Source of the DNA: Solen grandis
Lineage: Eukaryota; Mollusca; Bivalvia; Adapedonta; Solenidae
Assembly (NCBI GenBank): GCA_021229015.1
Contig: CM037780.1
Coordinates: 64,829,354 to 64,893,353 of the forward strand
Length of the DNA stretch: 64,000 nt
Reading direction: 5' to 3'
In this document: one piece after another, positions 47,001-62,000 of the stretch
How positions within the stretch are numbered: the stretch's first letter is position 1
Layout of the letters: every line of letters begins with the position of its first letter
The notes under the pieces: generated by a model
What the model was told of the DNA's origin: nothing
Database searches by the model: none
The model's input: only the letters and a program-made list of their open reading frames with translations
Position numbers and translations under genes: made by a program

Positions 47001-50000
47001 ACTGTAACTGAATGCAGGGCTGTTAAAATGTTATTACACATTTGTTATACTGTGAAAATCGTTTTTTTTCATGGGACACTTATTTTCGATGATTTCAAGG
47101 AAGTTTTTAACCCCCATGAAAATTTATATATTACATCGCATGTTTTTTAGATCAGGAATCCAAAAATAACTGTAGCATGAAAATTCTCTTCAGTATAATT
47201 ATAATCAAAGAAATTTAATGTCAATGAAAATAAAAGACTTTGCAGTAGATGCTTAAACAATTTAATATTAAATTCCTTGGTTCTATTCAATGTATATATA
47301 TCTATTTAACACCTATGTGAAATTGCCACAGTCTATAATTCATGTAAAAATATTCTTCATAATCTAGAATGAATATGATGGGTAAATTCTATCACAAATC
47401 TCTGTATTGACAATCATACTCATTTACAAATCTCTGTCAGGTCTGTCAAACATACTACATGTATAGCTTTAACTCTTTAACTCTGGTCTTATGAAATATC
47501 ACACTCAATCATATATCCCTACAAAAGCATCCACACTCAATCCCTTGAACACATTATATCATAGTACTAGGATTATGCTACAATTCTTCTATAGTAAAGG
47601 TGAAGTCTATTAAATTTAACAATTTCATTTATAATAAATACTTCAAAGAAATACAAAGAGTGTTCACTACCGGTGCTGTCAATATGACAGCAAAATAATT
47701 CACATTGCAAATACACTAAAGTATTATCTTATTCAACAAATTACTTAATATAGTACAGTAAAACTCTATAAATAATAAGACCACTATTACAATTATCAAC
47801 TGGTCTGAATGATGAAGTGGTCTTATTATCAAGATTTAGAAGAAATATAGGACATGGCTCCTAAAAATAATGGCCTCAATAGTGAGGTGGTCCTTACTCT
47901 GAGAGAGTCTATTTATCTAGATAAATTGAAGATCAAATAAGGAACATGGGTCCTAAAAAGTGAGGTATTTCTTTTAATGAGATGGTCTCATTAAAAAAAA
48001 AAAAAGGCCTTGGTTTTACTGCAATTATCAGTTAACTATAATAATGTAAAGTACTCAATGACTTATCAGAACCCTTCATAATTATTTTAGTATTACATGT
48101 ATTAATAGTGAGAGAAAGACTCAATACCTTTGACAGCCCAGACCTATTATGTTGGGTCCATTAGCTTGTATCCATAAAGACCAATGGATACACAGGATTA
48201 GTCTATTGACTAAGCTACACCTAACTGCAGGGAGACCACATTAGTCAAGGGACAGTTATCTGTCTCTAGTTGTGGACAATTCTATGACATACTTACTTCC
48301 CACTGACAAAGTCAAGAGTAAAACTATTTTTTATAATCCATGTTTAAAGGAATTTGCAGGAAAACAATAAAAATGAATCTAGAATAGAACTGATATAAAA
48401 TTTCTTTCTTTGACATGTAATGTCTTTAAACAGCAGGTGATATAAAATTGCAATGCTTCATACTTGACACTTAAATACTAAACTACTGCTTTATTAAATT
48501 GTTTCAAAGTAATGTTTCTCCATATAGTTTGGGACACTAGGGCAATATTCATCTTCAATGTTTTATTACCTTTTCAAAACAAAAATACTACTTACATATT
48601 CACATTCATTATGTTCTTTATGTCAATCATGTAATGAAAAAAAAAGGTCTGTCTTCTTCAAAGAAATGTTAAAACAAGAGAAGAACATTAGAGGAGCAAA
48701 CCTAGTTTATTGATGAAGAAGAGTGGGCAACACGCAATCAAATGTGACACAAATATTGATGTCAGCTGGAAACATGAAAATGAAAGGGTCCAAATTAATG
48801 ACATGACATGTGCTGTCTTTAGACCCTTTGCCTCATGAAGACTCATTTTGGCATTGGCAAACAGAGCAGACCCAGATCAGACAGCTCTAAAGGATCCAAA
48901 AGCAACTGTCTGTTCCTTTGTTTGTTACTTGTAGTGCAGATTCTACACAATCTGCACAGAAAAATCTGTTGTTTCATATACCTATTAGAATTCCAGTAAA
49001 TTAATATTCAGTAAGTCATTAATTTGTACATGAATATTCATGAGGTAAAGGGTTATAAAATATGAACAGGATATTGGATGCTTTCTTACCACCAGCACTA
49101 AATCTGATGAGTTTTTCTATTGGTGGGAATACAATATTGGGGATTTATCAACAGTGATGTAGAAAAAAAAATGGATCTTGTAAATCTCTAAACTCTCTTG
49201 GTTTTAGTGAATTAGTATTCACTGAGTGAATTTGCTCAATTAATTCAGCTAATCAATTTGATATTATAATGTAAGCAAGCGAAAAAAATTATTGATGTTA
49301 AGCAAAGTAATTACAAAATGTCTCTGTCCATGTTTTTATCCATCTTTACATGTATTTTTCAGAGATTATGTATTTTACTACTTTAGTTAACAAACAAAAC
49401 AAGAAATGTTCCTTGGAACACATGTGTCAACTGTTGAAAGAAGTGTGAGGGAAACAGTGTGACAGACAGGCAGATGGACAGACAATGTAGAAAAAAAACC
49501 TTATGACACCTCTGCTTACAGAATGTGACACAAAAATCATTTTAAAAAGTGACATGAAGTAATGCCTTAAATGAAAATTATTTCTTCATTATAAATAAAC
49601 ATATGTTTGCATGTTTTTCTCATCATGATGAAAAATCAACTAGTATGTACATTATGACTATAGCTTTACTAGTTCTGTGGAATCATTTAGAACAGATCAT
49701 CTTTCTAGCAGTTTCTACCTGGATATATCATATTCCTTATTATAATATTATATATATATATATAATTATATCATTCTAGCTTATACTTTATCAGACAGTT
49801 GTTTTACCATGTACGTAATACATCCTAAAAATAGGAAGATTGAATACAAATATTCATGTATCTGATACAATATAAATCATAACACAAAGTACAGTATAGT
49901 ACACATACCATAGGCTGAAGGGGCATCTCATATGTTTTGATGGTAGCCGGGGTTTTCACCTTGTGACTGGAGGATGCTGAGGTTGACCTTGACTTGCCAG

Positions 50001-53000
50001 AGGTCATCCGACTTGGCCCAGCACTAGGGAGGGACTGAGGGTGGGGTGGAATGGCCGGCATTTTAGACATGGTTTCAGAGGCGGTCTCATAGTTCCGAGT
50101 GGTTAGGTCCAGACGAACACCTGCCAGAGCCGGGGTCACCTCTGGAAATGAAGTTTTTTTTTTTAAATGGAAGGTAGTATTTAATATGACAACGTCTTAG
50201 TGTCTTTTAGGGAGTAAAACAATCATATAATGAGATTATGTTTGCATGAATACACCTGCTACAGACTACAACATAAAACTGAATCTTTTCACAAATTATT
50301 ACCAACAATAGCTATTGTTCTATTACTAGTATATCACCAACAGGATATATACAAAGGGAGACAAACTTTGGTTGGAAACAAAGTTCCTTATATTTGAATA
50401 CAATGGCTATAAGAAAACAAAATATCAAAATAAAAGGTTGAAGGCAATATTTCTGCATGTATTGTAGAACATATTACCATAAGGAAATTTCCTATTTCTA
50501 ATCACAAAACTGGCCCTGTGCTCTCAAAATTACTTAAGTACAATCTTTAGTTAATACTAAAATATCTACTCAAATTTTTGTTTTAAGCCTGAGTATATTT
50601 GAGCAGTTCTCACTAAAAAATCATGCTAAAGCTCAAGTTTGAAAAATATGGGGTGCTCTCAAACACTTTCTCAAGCAAAATTAAGTAAGAAATTTGAAAA
50701 ATATGGGGTGTTTTCAAACACTTTCTCTCAAGCAAAATTAAGTATGAAGTTTGAATGATATGGGGTGTTCTTAAACACTTTCTCAGGCAAAATTAAGTAT
50801 GAAATCTGACTTAACTGTAAATCTGCTTTAATACTCTGTGGACACCGGCCATTGATCAAAACAAAGTTGAGCATGATAATCATACTTCAGAATGAACATG
50901 ATTTTCAATCTTTGTGAACACAGGCCACTCCATGTTCTCGAAAAAATAAAAATGGTACTTAAATGATTTTCATACTCAAACTCAAACTATGTCCATTACA
51001 TTTAATAGGGAAGTGAGCATGATAATCAAATTTCGGCCTGAGGTTGTACTTAAGTTTTTTCAAGAACACAAAGCCTGCTCCATGCCTCTGACACCTGCAG
51101 TGACAGCTTACATTACCTGGTGTACACGGGGGTTTGTTCTTATCCTCTGGGTTGTGAAGCAACACAAGCTTGTTCTTGACCGGTGACGGATCCAGGGTCA
51201 GTTGGGCCGCTGGTGGGATGAGCCCTCGCTCTATCAGGCTTAAGATACCCTTCTTGGCATCCTCCTCCATTATAGGGGGTGGGGCAAGCTGGATACAAAA
51301 TTATTTGATATTTTTTGTATTGAATATTTAACTGTATTTTATCTAAGAAAACTGGTAGAATATTATTTGATAGAGATAGAGATAGGGATAGAGAGAGAGT
51401 ACTATAATTTCAAATAAAAAGGTTTATATAATATTATTTTAATATACAAAGGTTTGATAATTTCAGTAATGTTGATCAGTGACTTATGGTACTTTTAGAA
51501 GATTGATCTTCATGAATGAACTTGAAAAAGATTATATATATATATATACACACACAGACTATAATCAATATCATCATTAACACCATTACAGTGCTATCCA
51601 TTACTACACATTCCATTATAACATGTATGCCAATGTAATGATTCATCCTCCGCCTCAACAGAATCCTGTGAGAAGACCAACTTACCTGGGCATCCACTCT
51701 GTTGGCCTTGGGCAGGACAGCAAGTGGTTCCACTGTGGTGCCCATGATGGGTTTTGGTGGCGGCTGAAACAAAAGTCCATAACTAATAGAAGGAACATAA
51801 CCTGATCCATCTGTAGCCTATATCAAGTTTCACTATGATAGGACTATCTCTTTAGACCAGAAGTAAAATCATAATATCTTGCGACACTGGCATACATGAT
51901 TAAATGCATAAACAAAAATTGAAAATCGAATAACCTTTCACTAAATTATTATTTTCTCAAAAGCAAAAAAATTTAAAATACATATTGCATAAAAATTTGG
52001 CAAGTGTTGATAAGATTTTTTTTTTTGCATTGAATGAAAAGGTCAGAAAAGCTTCATAAAACTATTTCTTCAGCTGCAAAACAAAAGAATTAATTAGTTT
52101 GCCTTCCCATGAAACAAACTGAAAGAAATTCAAACAAAGACAAGTTACAGCCAAATTAAAGATTAAGATTTATAAAATCATGTCAATGATTCAGAGAATA
52201 TGGCCACAAAACCCAGCACTCCACTTTCATATTGTGAACTGTGATGATAATAAACCTCCAGATCCAATAAGGTGAATCACATAATTATCCCATTATGTCT
52301 CATGAATATTCATGTAAGTAATCCTTTAATGTGCCACACAAATGAGATACATTTGTATATCTGTGTCTAGCCTATCAGTTCATTTATTGATTTCCTTTAT
52401 GTTGATTGGAAAATAATGTATTTTTTATAACTTTATACTGTGTCTCTCTCTTAATGGTTTCTGAGTTGGACCAGTGCTTTGCTCCTGGGAAGGTCAAGAA
52501 GCAATAATGCTCCAATCAGGGCTCAAAACCACAACCTTTGTGAAATTAGGACAATGATGAATTAGAACCCAATACTGTGATGAATTAGAAACCAGTATTG
52601 TGATAACTTGTGCCATTTCAGTTAATGACTGTAATCCTGCTCTTAACCCTTCCCCTCATATAGACTCATTTTGACGCTCTCAATAAGTACCACATAAAGC
52701 CTGATCTGCAGAAAACCACAGTTAAACCTTACCAAATTTAATTACAAAATCCTCATTTCCAGACCACTGAGGAGCAGGGAACAGCATAAAACCTGATCAG
52801 CCTGCGAGTTACTCGCAGGCTGATCTGGTTTTATGTTGTTGGCATAGGTCTTTTCATGGTTGCCTCTATGAAGGAAAGGGTTAACCTCCTTACTAAAAAA
52901 GGTTTAGTTTTAAAGATATATTTTCAAAAGCATCTTTTTTAAGTCAGTAAAAAAATAAAGTCTTAAAACATGTGTAATCAGTAAACTTTTATCTGGGATA

Positions 53001-56000
53001 CTACCTTATTTTCAGGTTTTGCTGACTTGCAAAAAGTTTTAAGTTAGTGAGTCACAAAACTGCCATAGTTTCAAATGGGACACAGTTACATTATATTCCT
53101 GATGTGGGATATTACTCCTATCTCTGGGTGATGCTTTTAAAACCCTTTTTCTGCTCCTTTTTCAATCACTTAGAGATCAGTAAAGTAACAGTTACTGCAA
53201 CTGAAGCTTTTGATAGTTTCTGGGTAACACTTTGCATCAGTAAGGGCTATGGAAAAATTTAATTCAATGGGATCTGATCCTAAAACCTTCTTATTGCTCA
53301 AATAGAATATTCAGGCAACTTCTCCTATAATGAACATGCTTACATAGGAAAATGACATTAAAATGTTGTAAAAAGACATCAAAATGTTGTAAATGACATT
53401 AAAATCTCACAACAAACCACCTGCAATTTATGCAAATGAAGCCTTTGATAAGAATGTGAATAGTAAATGATAATCCTCTTCATATCATGCCTCATGAATT
53501 CCACACACGACAAGCAATGATTATGCACAAACGCAAGACTTAGAAGTACTGAATTAATGCACACAGCAAATAAAAGTTATATCTCCTGCCAAGAAAGTGC
53601 AATCAGTTTTACCACAGTCGGGAGATGGCTTCTCTGGCTACGTCTCTGAAATACCAACCTCAATCAATAATGTACCTATCAATATTTTGCCACAGGGGTG
53701 GGGCGGTGGGCTGATCTTGGTGAATTTGACATTTTTCCTTCTTTATTTTTTAAAGTCAAAATCCCCACCCTAGAGCAATGGCAATTTGTTAAAATCCCCA
53801 GAGTGGGAGAAGCTTTACTGGGATTTTAGTCAGCTCAAGTCTATTTCCTGGACCTCTGGACCATTCTGTTGGGAACAGTTATCTGTCAAAAGTCAAAAGT
53901 ATGCTGACCGCCTCCCACCTGGGGCTAAATATTGATAGCTGCATAACATACAAGCCATCATGCCATTTGACACACTTTTAATTATATACAAGTGTAATTC
54001 ACGTTGATAGATATGATACAGTATTATAAAAGTTGTATGCAAGGTAGTCTGTAATGCTCAATCTCATTCTCAAAGACATTGTAAGAAAAGTTTGTAATAC
54101 AGGAAAATAACACCCACACTCATTATTTAGCAATAAGGTATCAATTAGCAACCAGTCAACAATGATAAAAATATTCTATAGCTTAATGCTTTAGGATTTT
54201 TTTCTCAATTAAATCACACTACCTACAGAATTTGATATTTACAGATCTGTGCACACAGACTTTAGAGACTTAAATGTAATTAATACAAACTTATTTACTA
54301 TACACAAATTACAATATAACTGTATCATTCCTTTTAATATTAACACAAAAGATATAGAAATTGAAAGCACATTGCTAAATTGAAATGTATATGTATAAAA
54401 GCATGATTTTATTTCATATGAAGAAATATCTATAAATTAATAAAAGGCTTATTTACACCCTAGACTGTATAATAACAAGAATGCTACTGCTAGCCTTTTT
54501 ACATCAGATTATATGAAAGCCGAAAGACATATTTAAACATGGTTATTTGAAGGCTTTAGCCTAGCACCAACTTTGTCTGGTACTGTTATAAATACTTTAA
54601 GAGAGCCAAACCATTGTTACGTTTAGGTAAAACCAATTTATCCTTGTACTAGAGACAACATTTTTGAAGTATAATACTACTCAAAGTTTGCTAAACATAC
54701 TCAACAGAAAAGGAACTTTCCATTCCTTGGTAAGTATCATTTTTGTACAAAAAATGGATAATTGTATTATCATAAAGTAATGAAACTATAAAACATTCAT
54801 ATAATGTTTTTTGATAATAAGGTCATTTATTTGATAAGACCAAGAGGGTAAAAATGACAAGTCACAATTTCACACTAACATCTTGAATTGGAAATGCATT
54901 TTTATACTGATATTTCAATCAGATAATGCAAAAGCTTTGAAAATCATGTGAATACCTATTTTTTTATTTTTTTCAATAAAAATGTTTTTCTTTGAAATCT
55001 CAAACCTGAGATCATTAGTTTGTTTATCTTAACAGTAAATCAAAGGTCTGATCATGTAAAGATGGTTGTGAAATTCAAGCCATAAAGACATGTATTACAG
55101 AAGTTATAGTAATTTAAAATGGAGACATATTTGGCGCAAGCAATTTCACATTGATACTAGATATATGGTGTTTTGAGTGGCTTACTTAACAATCTGATTC
55201 ATTCCAAGATCTACACTAGAGTCTCACCCTTTGCTCCTTCCTCTGAGGTATAAGTGGAAGCTGTATCCCAAAGGTGTCGTTCAAGACGGACCTGTTGTTC
55301 TGACTGTAGGGATTGTACACTGCCTTCAGGGCCAGGGCTTGCTTGCTTTGCTGCCCTGGGGTGAGGCCCTGCAGCTGGGTGGGGTCACCTTTCCGCAGGG
55401 GCAACAAGGCACCACTACTAGGAACAGCTGGCTGGCGCATTCTGTCACTGGTAAAAGATGATTAAAGATTGAAATTATGTTATTTTTTATATAGACAGAC
55501 TATGTAAGTCAAATGAATAAGATTTTTAAACTTGGTTTTCTTTATAGATTTTATGTCTTAATTGGTCAATATTTTGGTTTATTTATTTATTTTTAATTAA
55601 ATTCACTCAAACAAATAATATCCAGGAGAGTTAAACACTTAACCCTTTCCCTCATAGAGGACACCATGAAAAGACCTATGCGAACAACATAAAACCAGAT
55701 CAGCCTGCGAGTAACTCGCAGGCTGATCAGGTTTTATGCTGTTCGCTGCTCCTCAGTGGTCTGGAAATTAGGATTTTGTAATTAAATTTGGTAAGGTTTA
55801 ACTGTGGTTTTCTGCAGATCAGGCTTTATGTGATACCTATTGAGGGCGTCAAAATGGGTATATATGAGGGAAAGGGTTATTCTGTAGGACAGATTCAGCC
55901 TCAGTGTCCAAAAATGCTAAATGCTCACCCTGTCATCATGTGGCTGACCTCCATATGAGGCTGAAGTCGTGACTGTTTCTTGAGGTCCCATGTGGACTCA

Positions 56001-59000
56001 ATGGCCAGAAATCCTGGGGCGGGGATCGCATCTGCACTGGGCAAGGTCTGTACCTGATTGTTTATCTGGCTCAACATCTGCTCCGCCCGCAGCTGAAACA
56101 TGTCATAAATAACTCTGATACTAATAAAGCCTACCATACTACATTTTCTATCTAATCATCACTTCGAATTAACATTCATTTGGCTGAGTATTATTGTGTA
56201 TTTATGTGACACAAGGGTAGATCTAACATACAACATAGATTTTGCCAAATAACAATCTGGATCAAGCTGTATGTTAAGATTCTTGAAGAATCTTGGAATA
56301 CGTAGTTAAGAATATGTATTTTAAAAGAATCTAGAATATTTAAGTGATCAAGACACAAGAAATCAAAATATATTCCGAGTAAAGAATAGGTATCTTAAAA
56401 AAATCTAAGATAATATTGTAAGTAAAGATTAGGTACATGTATTTTAAAAGAATCTAACATATTGTAAGAAAAAAATTAGTATTTTAAAAGAATCTAAAGT
56501 ACACAAGTGAAAAATATGGCATATTTTATCAAATAATCTAGAGCTTCCATATTCTGCATTAAATGAAAGGTTTTGAGTACACATGATCTTGTCCTATGTA
56601 TGAAAATAGACACTGTGTATATATATATATAGTTTTTCAGTCAAAGCACCATCCGGGTATCTTTACTTAAGTATGATGGCCCTTAAATCTAGTATAGATG
56701 TGAGTTTAATATTTGAGTTGAAGTCTGATAGTCTAATTATCAATTAAGTATTTTCAAGAACAAGGGGCCATTTTATTAATCAATACTTGCTTATTTTGTT
56801 GCTCAAAAACCAGTTAGTTCTAAGTCTGAAATACAGATTTTAGGGAAAATTTGGTCTCAAAGTAACAAATGTCACCAATAGTATTGAACATATTAACCCT
56901 TTCCCTCATAGAGGAAACCATGGAAAGACCTATACAAACAACATAAAACCAGATCAGCCTGCGAGTAACTCGCAGGCTGATCAGGTTTTATGCTGTTCGC
57001 TGCTCCTCAGTGGTCTGGAAATGAGGATTTTGTAATTAAATTTGGTAAGGTTTAACTGTGGTTTTCTGCAGATCAGGCTTTATGTGGTACCTATTGAGTG
57101 CATCAAAATGAGTCTATATGAGGGAAAGGGTTAAGGTAATTATACAGTTATTATAACTTAACAATGTATAAATAGAATAAATGGTTCATGAAAGTAATTC
57201 TGAGCAATTTAAGTAACACAATCTGGAAGTATTGAGTCAATAATAAGGTCAATCAATATGTTATCAGGGCTAAAGCAACGACTCTGCTCGTGTGGTGCTT
57301 ATCTAGCATGCAAAGATAACAAGTCTTTTGACTGGGCACTTGCTGATTCAGGGGGGAGCACCAGGCATGAGCCCCCTCTAAAATTCCTTGACCATACATA
57401 AATGTAAACACACAATCCCCAAAACCTCTAAAGAATGCACTATTTTACAGCTTTAGATTTAAAAAAAAATTGCAGGGGACCCCATAGTCCAACCGGAACA
57501 CCACTCTTATCACTGTTTAGGCAAAGCAAGCAGCTTGCATTGTCACTGCCTACATTCTCTAAATATAGCACCCCCCTCTGATCTGAACTCCTGGATCCAG
57601 CCTTGCAGGAGATATCCACTCTAATTAAATACTCGTTTTACAACACAAAGATTTAAAGCCTGTTGTAACTGTGTAATTGGTTCATTTTTGGAAGCAGTAA
57701 TTTCTTTGTGTAATTAATTGGACAAAGTTCACCAAAAAATCAATATGGAATTGCTTTATTTTTATTTTATACTGTATTTTTTTTCAATTCACATTTTTTT
57801 CATTGACATAGTTTTTTTCTGACATATATTTGCATTGATATTTTTCTTTGATATCAAATTTCGTTGACTTTTTATTGCATTTTTTTGCTGATCTTATAAA
57901 AAATTCGGACATAATTTTGTGACTCCTGGCTAAAAAAATAGGTCTATGATACAATTTGTGATTATATTAGTGGATATAACATAAAATCAACAATTAGTTA
58001 GTTCAAATTAGTTCCCCATGAAAATCAGTGATATAAGTATATGGCTGGTAAATAAAAGAGGTTGAGTTTAATGGTTACTGAGGGGTTTTGCTGGTAAATT
58101 GTTAGCAAGTGGAAAACAAAGTTGGATATTTTAGAATATTCGATTAAAACAACTTTATAAGATTTCTAGTTTTCATTAAGCAAGCTGATGATACACAGGA
58201 ATTTTCATTAGGAGAAAGCTTTTTTCTGAACTGAGCCAAGTAATAAGATTTTGTCAAAAAAAAAAAAAAAAAAAAAAAATTATATGATTGCAATACTTCT
58301 TTTCTCCTATAAATTTGTGATCTGTTTGTTTTCTTCATCTCAGTGTTCCATCAACAATATTTCAGTCATTTTAGGAATACTTGAGACAGAGGGTGCTGTC
58401 TCACTGCAGTATCACACTAGACAAGCAACATGACACCACACCCTGTCACATCACTGGACCATCAAATCCTTGAACTGCCCTCATTACCCTTGGCACCAGT
58501 AATGCTGGGATGTTATACAAATTAACATTTTTTGTAATTTTTGGACATGTTATGGACCAAAAACTACCAAGGGGGTGACTAACCAGAACTGGTAATTTTT
58601 ATGTGTTATCCATCTTACATTTTAGAGAGAAAATATTTAGACAGCCATTCTGACTTTTAACCCTTTTATGCTAAATTTCTTAAGACTTGTCCTTTTTTTC
58701 AATTTTGACTGTATCAGTAGTTGTTTATGGGGGTGCTCGCCGACTTACTGACTGAATAGGAAATGGAGCAGACTATGATCAGACTATACAGACGTACAGG
58801 CTGACCTTGGTCTGCAATGGTTGCAAAAGCAGTCACAAGTACATGTACCCACATCATTGTAAGGGTTAAATACTATAAGATTCATAGCTTGAGATATGGT
58901 TTCAGGGTGAGATGAGTACAGTACCTGAAGCCCCTGCTCTGTCTTGCTGAGGGCACTCTCCACCTCCTCAATACTGATCGACTTTCCATCTCCCTTGGCG

Positions 59001-62000
59001 ATGTTCTCCCGCAGCAGACGTAGGTCTTCCTGCACCTGAAACACAGGGGAATTGGGAAAAATGAATGACTTTCATTTGTACCTGAATTTGGATAGACTGT
59101 AGAGGTAGTTAACAGCAGCAGTTTGGACTACATATTCCTATATAGTTTTATTGTTATCATATAGTGCTCATATTTATATTTTGACTGCAAAAAAATGTTA
59201 CGTTTTTCAAGTTGACAAATTTTCTTTCTCCAGAATTGTAGATAAAAAATTAATTCTAAATCCAAATTCAGAATTATTCAATTACTGGAGTATTCAAAAA
59301 GTAACAGTCATTAATTATCATAATAAACTGGGGTAACAGCTTCTCTATCAGGCTTATATCGTCATATTATTAGATTTAAAGCCAAAGTGAAAGGTATTTT
59401 AATATTTTACCTTCTTTTTTAAAATGCTTTGATTTGATTAAACCAATATCTTATTGGCAAACAAAGCATACTCATTATCAAAAACCCACTGTATATATTC
59501 TGTTATCACTACTGTATCCAGCTGACAAAACTTTGTTTTCACGAATATTAATCAGCTACTTGCTGATCAATGAAATCACTTATAGTATTTTGATACTCTT
59601 CGTTGAAATTACAAAAGCAAAGATGAATCATTGTACTTGTAAAAAAAACTGCTATGCTTAGATGAGGAGCATGAGGACATCTCTACAATAAACAATGAAA
59701 CTAAAATTCAAATACCGTCGTCTCATTGGTCAAATGATCCCTGCTGCCGCCGTGATGCCTCAGCCACAGATCCAATGAAATGCCTTATTAATAATTCATG
59801 AGTACAAAGTTTTGCTAACGAAATGTCTCAATCGAAGAAGAAGCAAAGCATATTGATTGAACATGGGTTTTCCGACTATGAAGCAGACCTAGATCTGACA
59901 GCTTCTAAAGGACCTATCTGATCAGGGCTCCCCTGATTGCTCATACAGTAATGCATCTCAGTTTTAACATCGTCTGTGAGGCAAAGAAAAAATCCATTAT
60001 TTTATAATTATTTCATTTGAAGTTCAGTCAATTTATATTCTAAATTCATGAGTTCAAGCATAAGTATTCATGATGTAAAGGGTTAAGGAATCGAGATGGA
60101 GGAAGTCCTTGTTACCAATACAAGCTTTTGTTACTATAATCACTCAGCCACAAATAGTATGCAATTGTATGCTTTCAGTCAGCTATGAAGTTGTCTTAGG
60201 GCCATATACCGTGTTGATCATATTTACATGTACCTAATATGCTATGCTGTATATGTGAACATCGTGATTTATGACACAAAGACAGCATCATAGTTGACGG
60301 TAAGTAAACGGTTGCCCACAGTTTGGCACACTGATGATCAAACGCCTACCAGGTGCAAAATATTCAGACTGAAATTGTATATCTCCTTCATTCTTATCTA
60401 CCAGGTACTCACCAATATTAAATTTGAAATTTTCCATTCAAAGTATGAATACCAAGCACACAAATGAAGATAAGAAACACTTGTACATGTTACGGTATAA
60501 TGGATGACATAACAGACAGCTTAGGCAAAAATCAATACTGTGAAAATACATGTATATGTATAAATGAAGTTTGGTACAAAGTGCAATCTTCGTATAGACT
60601 TAACTGAACTTTTGCAAGACTTCACAAGCACATATTACAACAATGCTGACAACTTTCTTATAAAAAACACATTTAGGAAGACTTTCTGAAAATGACTGTT
60701 TGGTGTTTTTTTTCAGGATAAACAGTATGGCAGATGAATCATATATTCATTCAGCATATAGTAAATATATAGTAAAAAAAACATGATTTTGTAATACATT
60801 TTAGCTCACATAGCACAATTTTGAATGGCAAGTTTATAAAAATATGAAAAAGTTCAACTTTGTGATAACTTTCTTTTTTCTTATTCAAAGATGCAAATAA
60901 ATATATTTTAAGTGACTTCTAAAAAAGGAAATGGGTGTCAAATTCCTGAATATGATCATTTATTGATTACCAACCCTTCCTAAATGTGTTTGTCTTTTGG
61001 GTTTAATGTCTTAGCTGTTGCCCAAATGTACATGTGATAATATCAAGAATTATTAAAAAAATTTGTTAATGTTTTTCACTCGTAGAGCAAGTAAGTAAAA
61101 TTTTTAGCATTCCCATTCACCCACTGTAGCAAACTCCGCGCACCGATTACGTCAAGCTACGCTACTTTAACCACTGCCACCACACAAGACACGTGATGAT
61201 AGTTGAAACAATGTGACCAACATTTATAATTTTAATGTTATATGATTTGATTTTATTACTTTTCTCGAAATCATGAATGTTATTTTCATGAAATATAACA
61301 AAACTGATATGATATATTCAAAACTAGTCATAAGTGATAAAAGTAAATCCGGCCTATATCAGCCGAAATCTACTTCTGGTGGCAGTGGTTATCGACAAAT
61401 GTAAGGGGAGGTAACTACTGCGGCGGAGTTTGATAGAGCAGGTGAGTGAAATTTTCAGCATTCCCATTCACCCACTGTAAAGGACTTTTTCACCTCCAAA
61501 ATTGGAGAGTCCTCTATGATTAAGAGGAACAGATATAACACCACTTACAGAATGTTATATAAGAATGACCTGTACAACATGAATCCAGAACAGTCTGAGA
61601 ATAACATGAAGACAGATCTGGTTTTTGTTCCCAGCACATTATTACTTTTCTTTTGAGAAGGTATAATTACTATTAATCATTTTCTGACTTTACAGTCATC
61701 TTGAGTCAGTGTGGCCATACCATGTGGAATATGACATCATTAAATTTAAGCTATCGCAAAAAGCATATTTTGCATCGATTCAGAGGGAAAAACTGCTGTA
61801 AGAATTTTATTTTTATATCAATTTGATGTATATAGTCCCAATGATTCTCTTGTCAGATGTATAGTTTTTCCTTACATTCGGGAAAACCTTCAATGTTTGT
61901 GAAATTTTGTTAACTATAAACATGTAAAGCACATCGCTAATATTATGTTTTCCCGAATGTAACAGAAAACAATGTACATCTGACAAAAGAATCATTAAGG

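Noticed and set aside
28315..57134. Idea that the palindromic MITE centres are regulatory RNA genes or terminators of IQCH
   Set aside because: The palindromes belong to a mobile family in both orientations at arbitrary intronic places, and one copy lies outside the gene.
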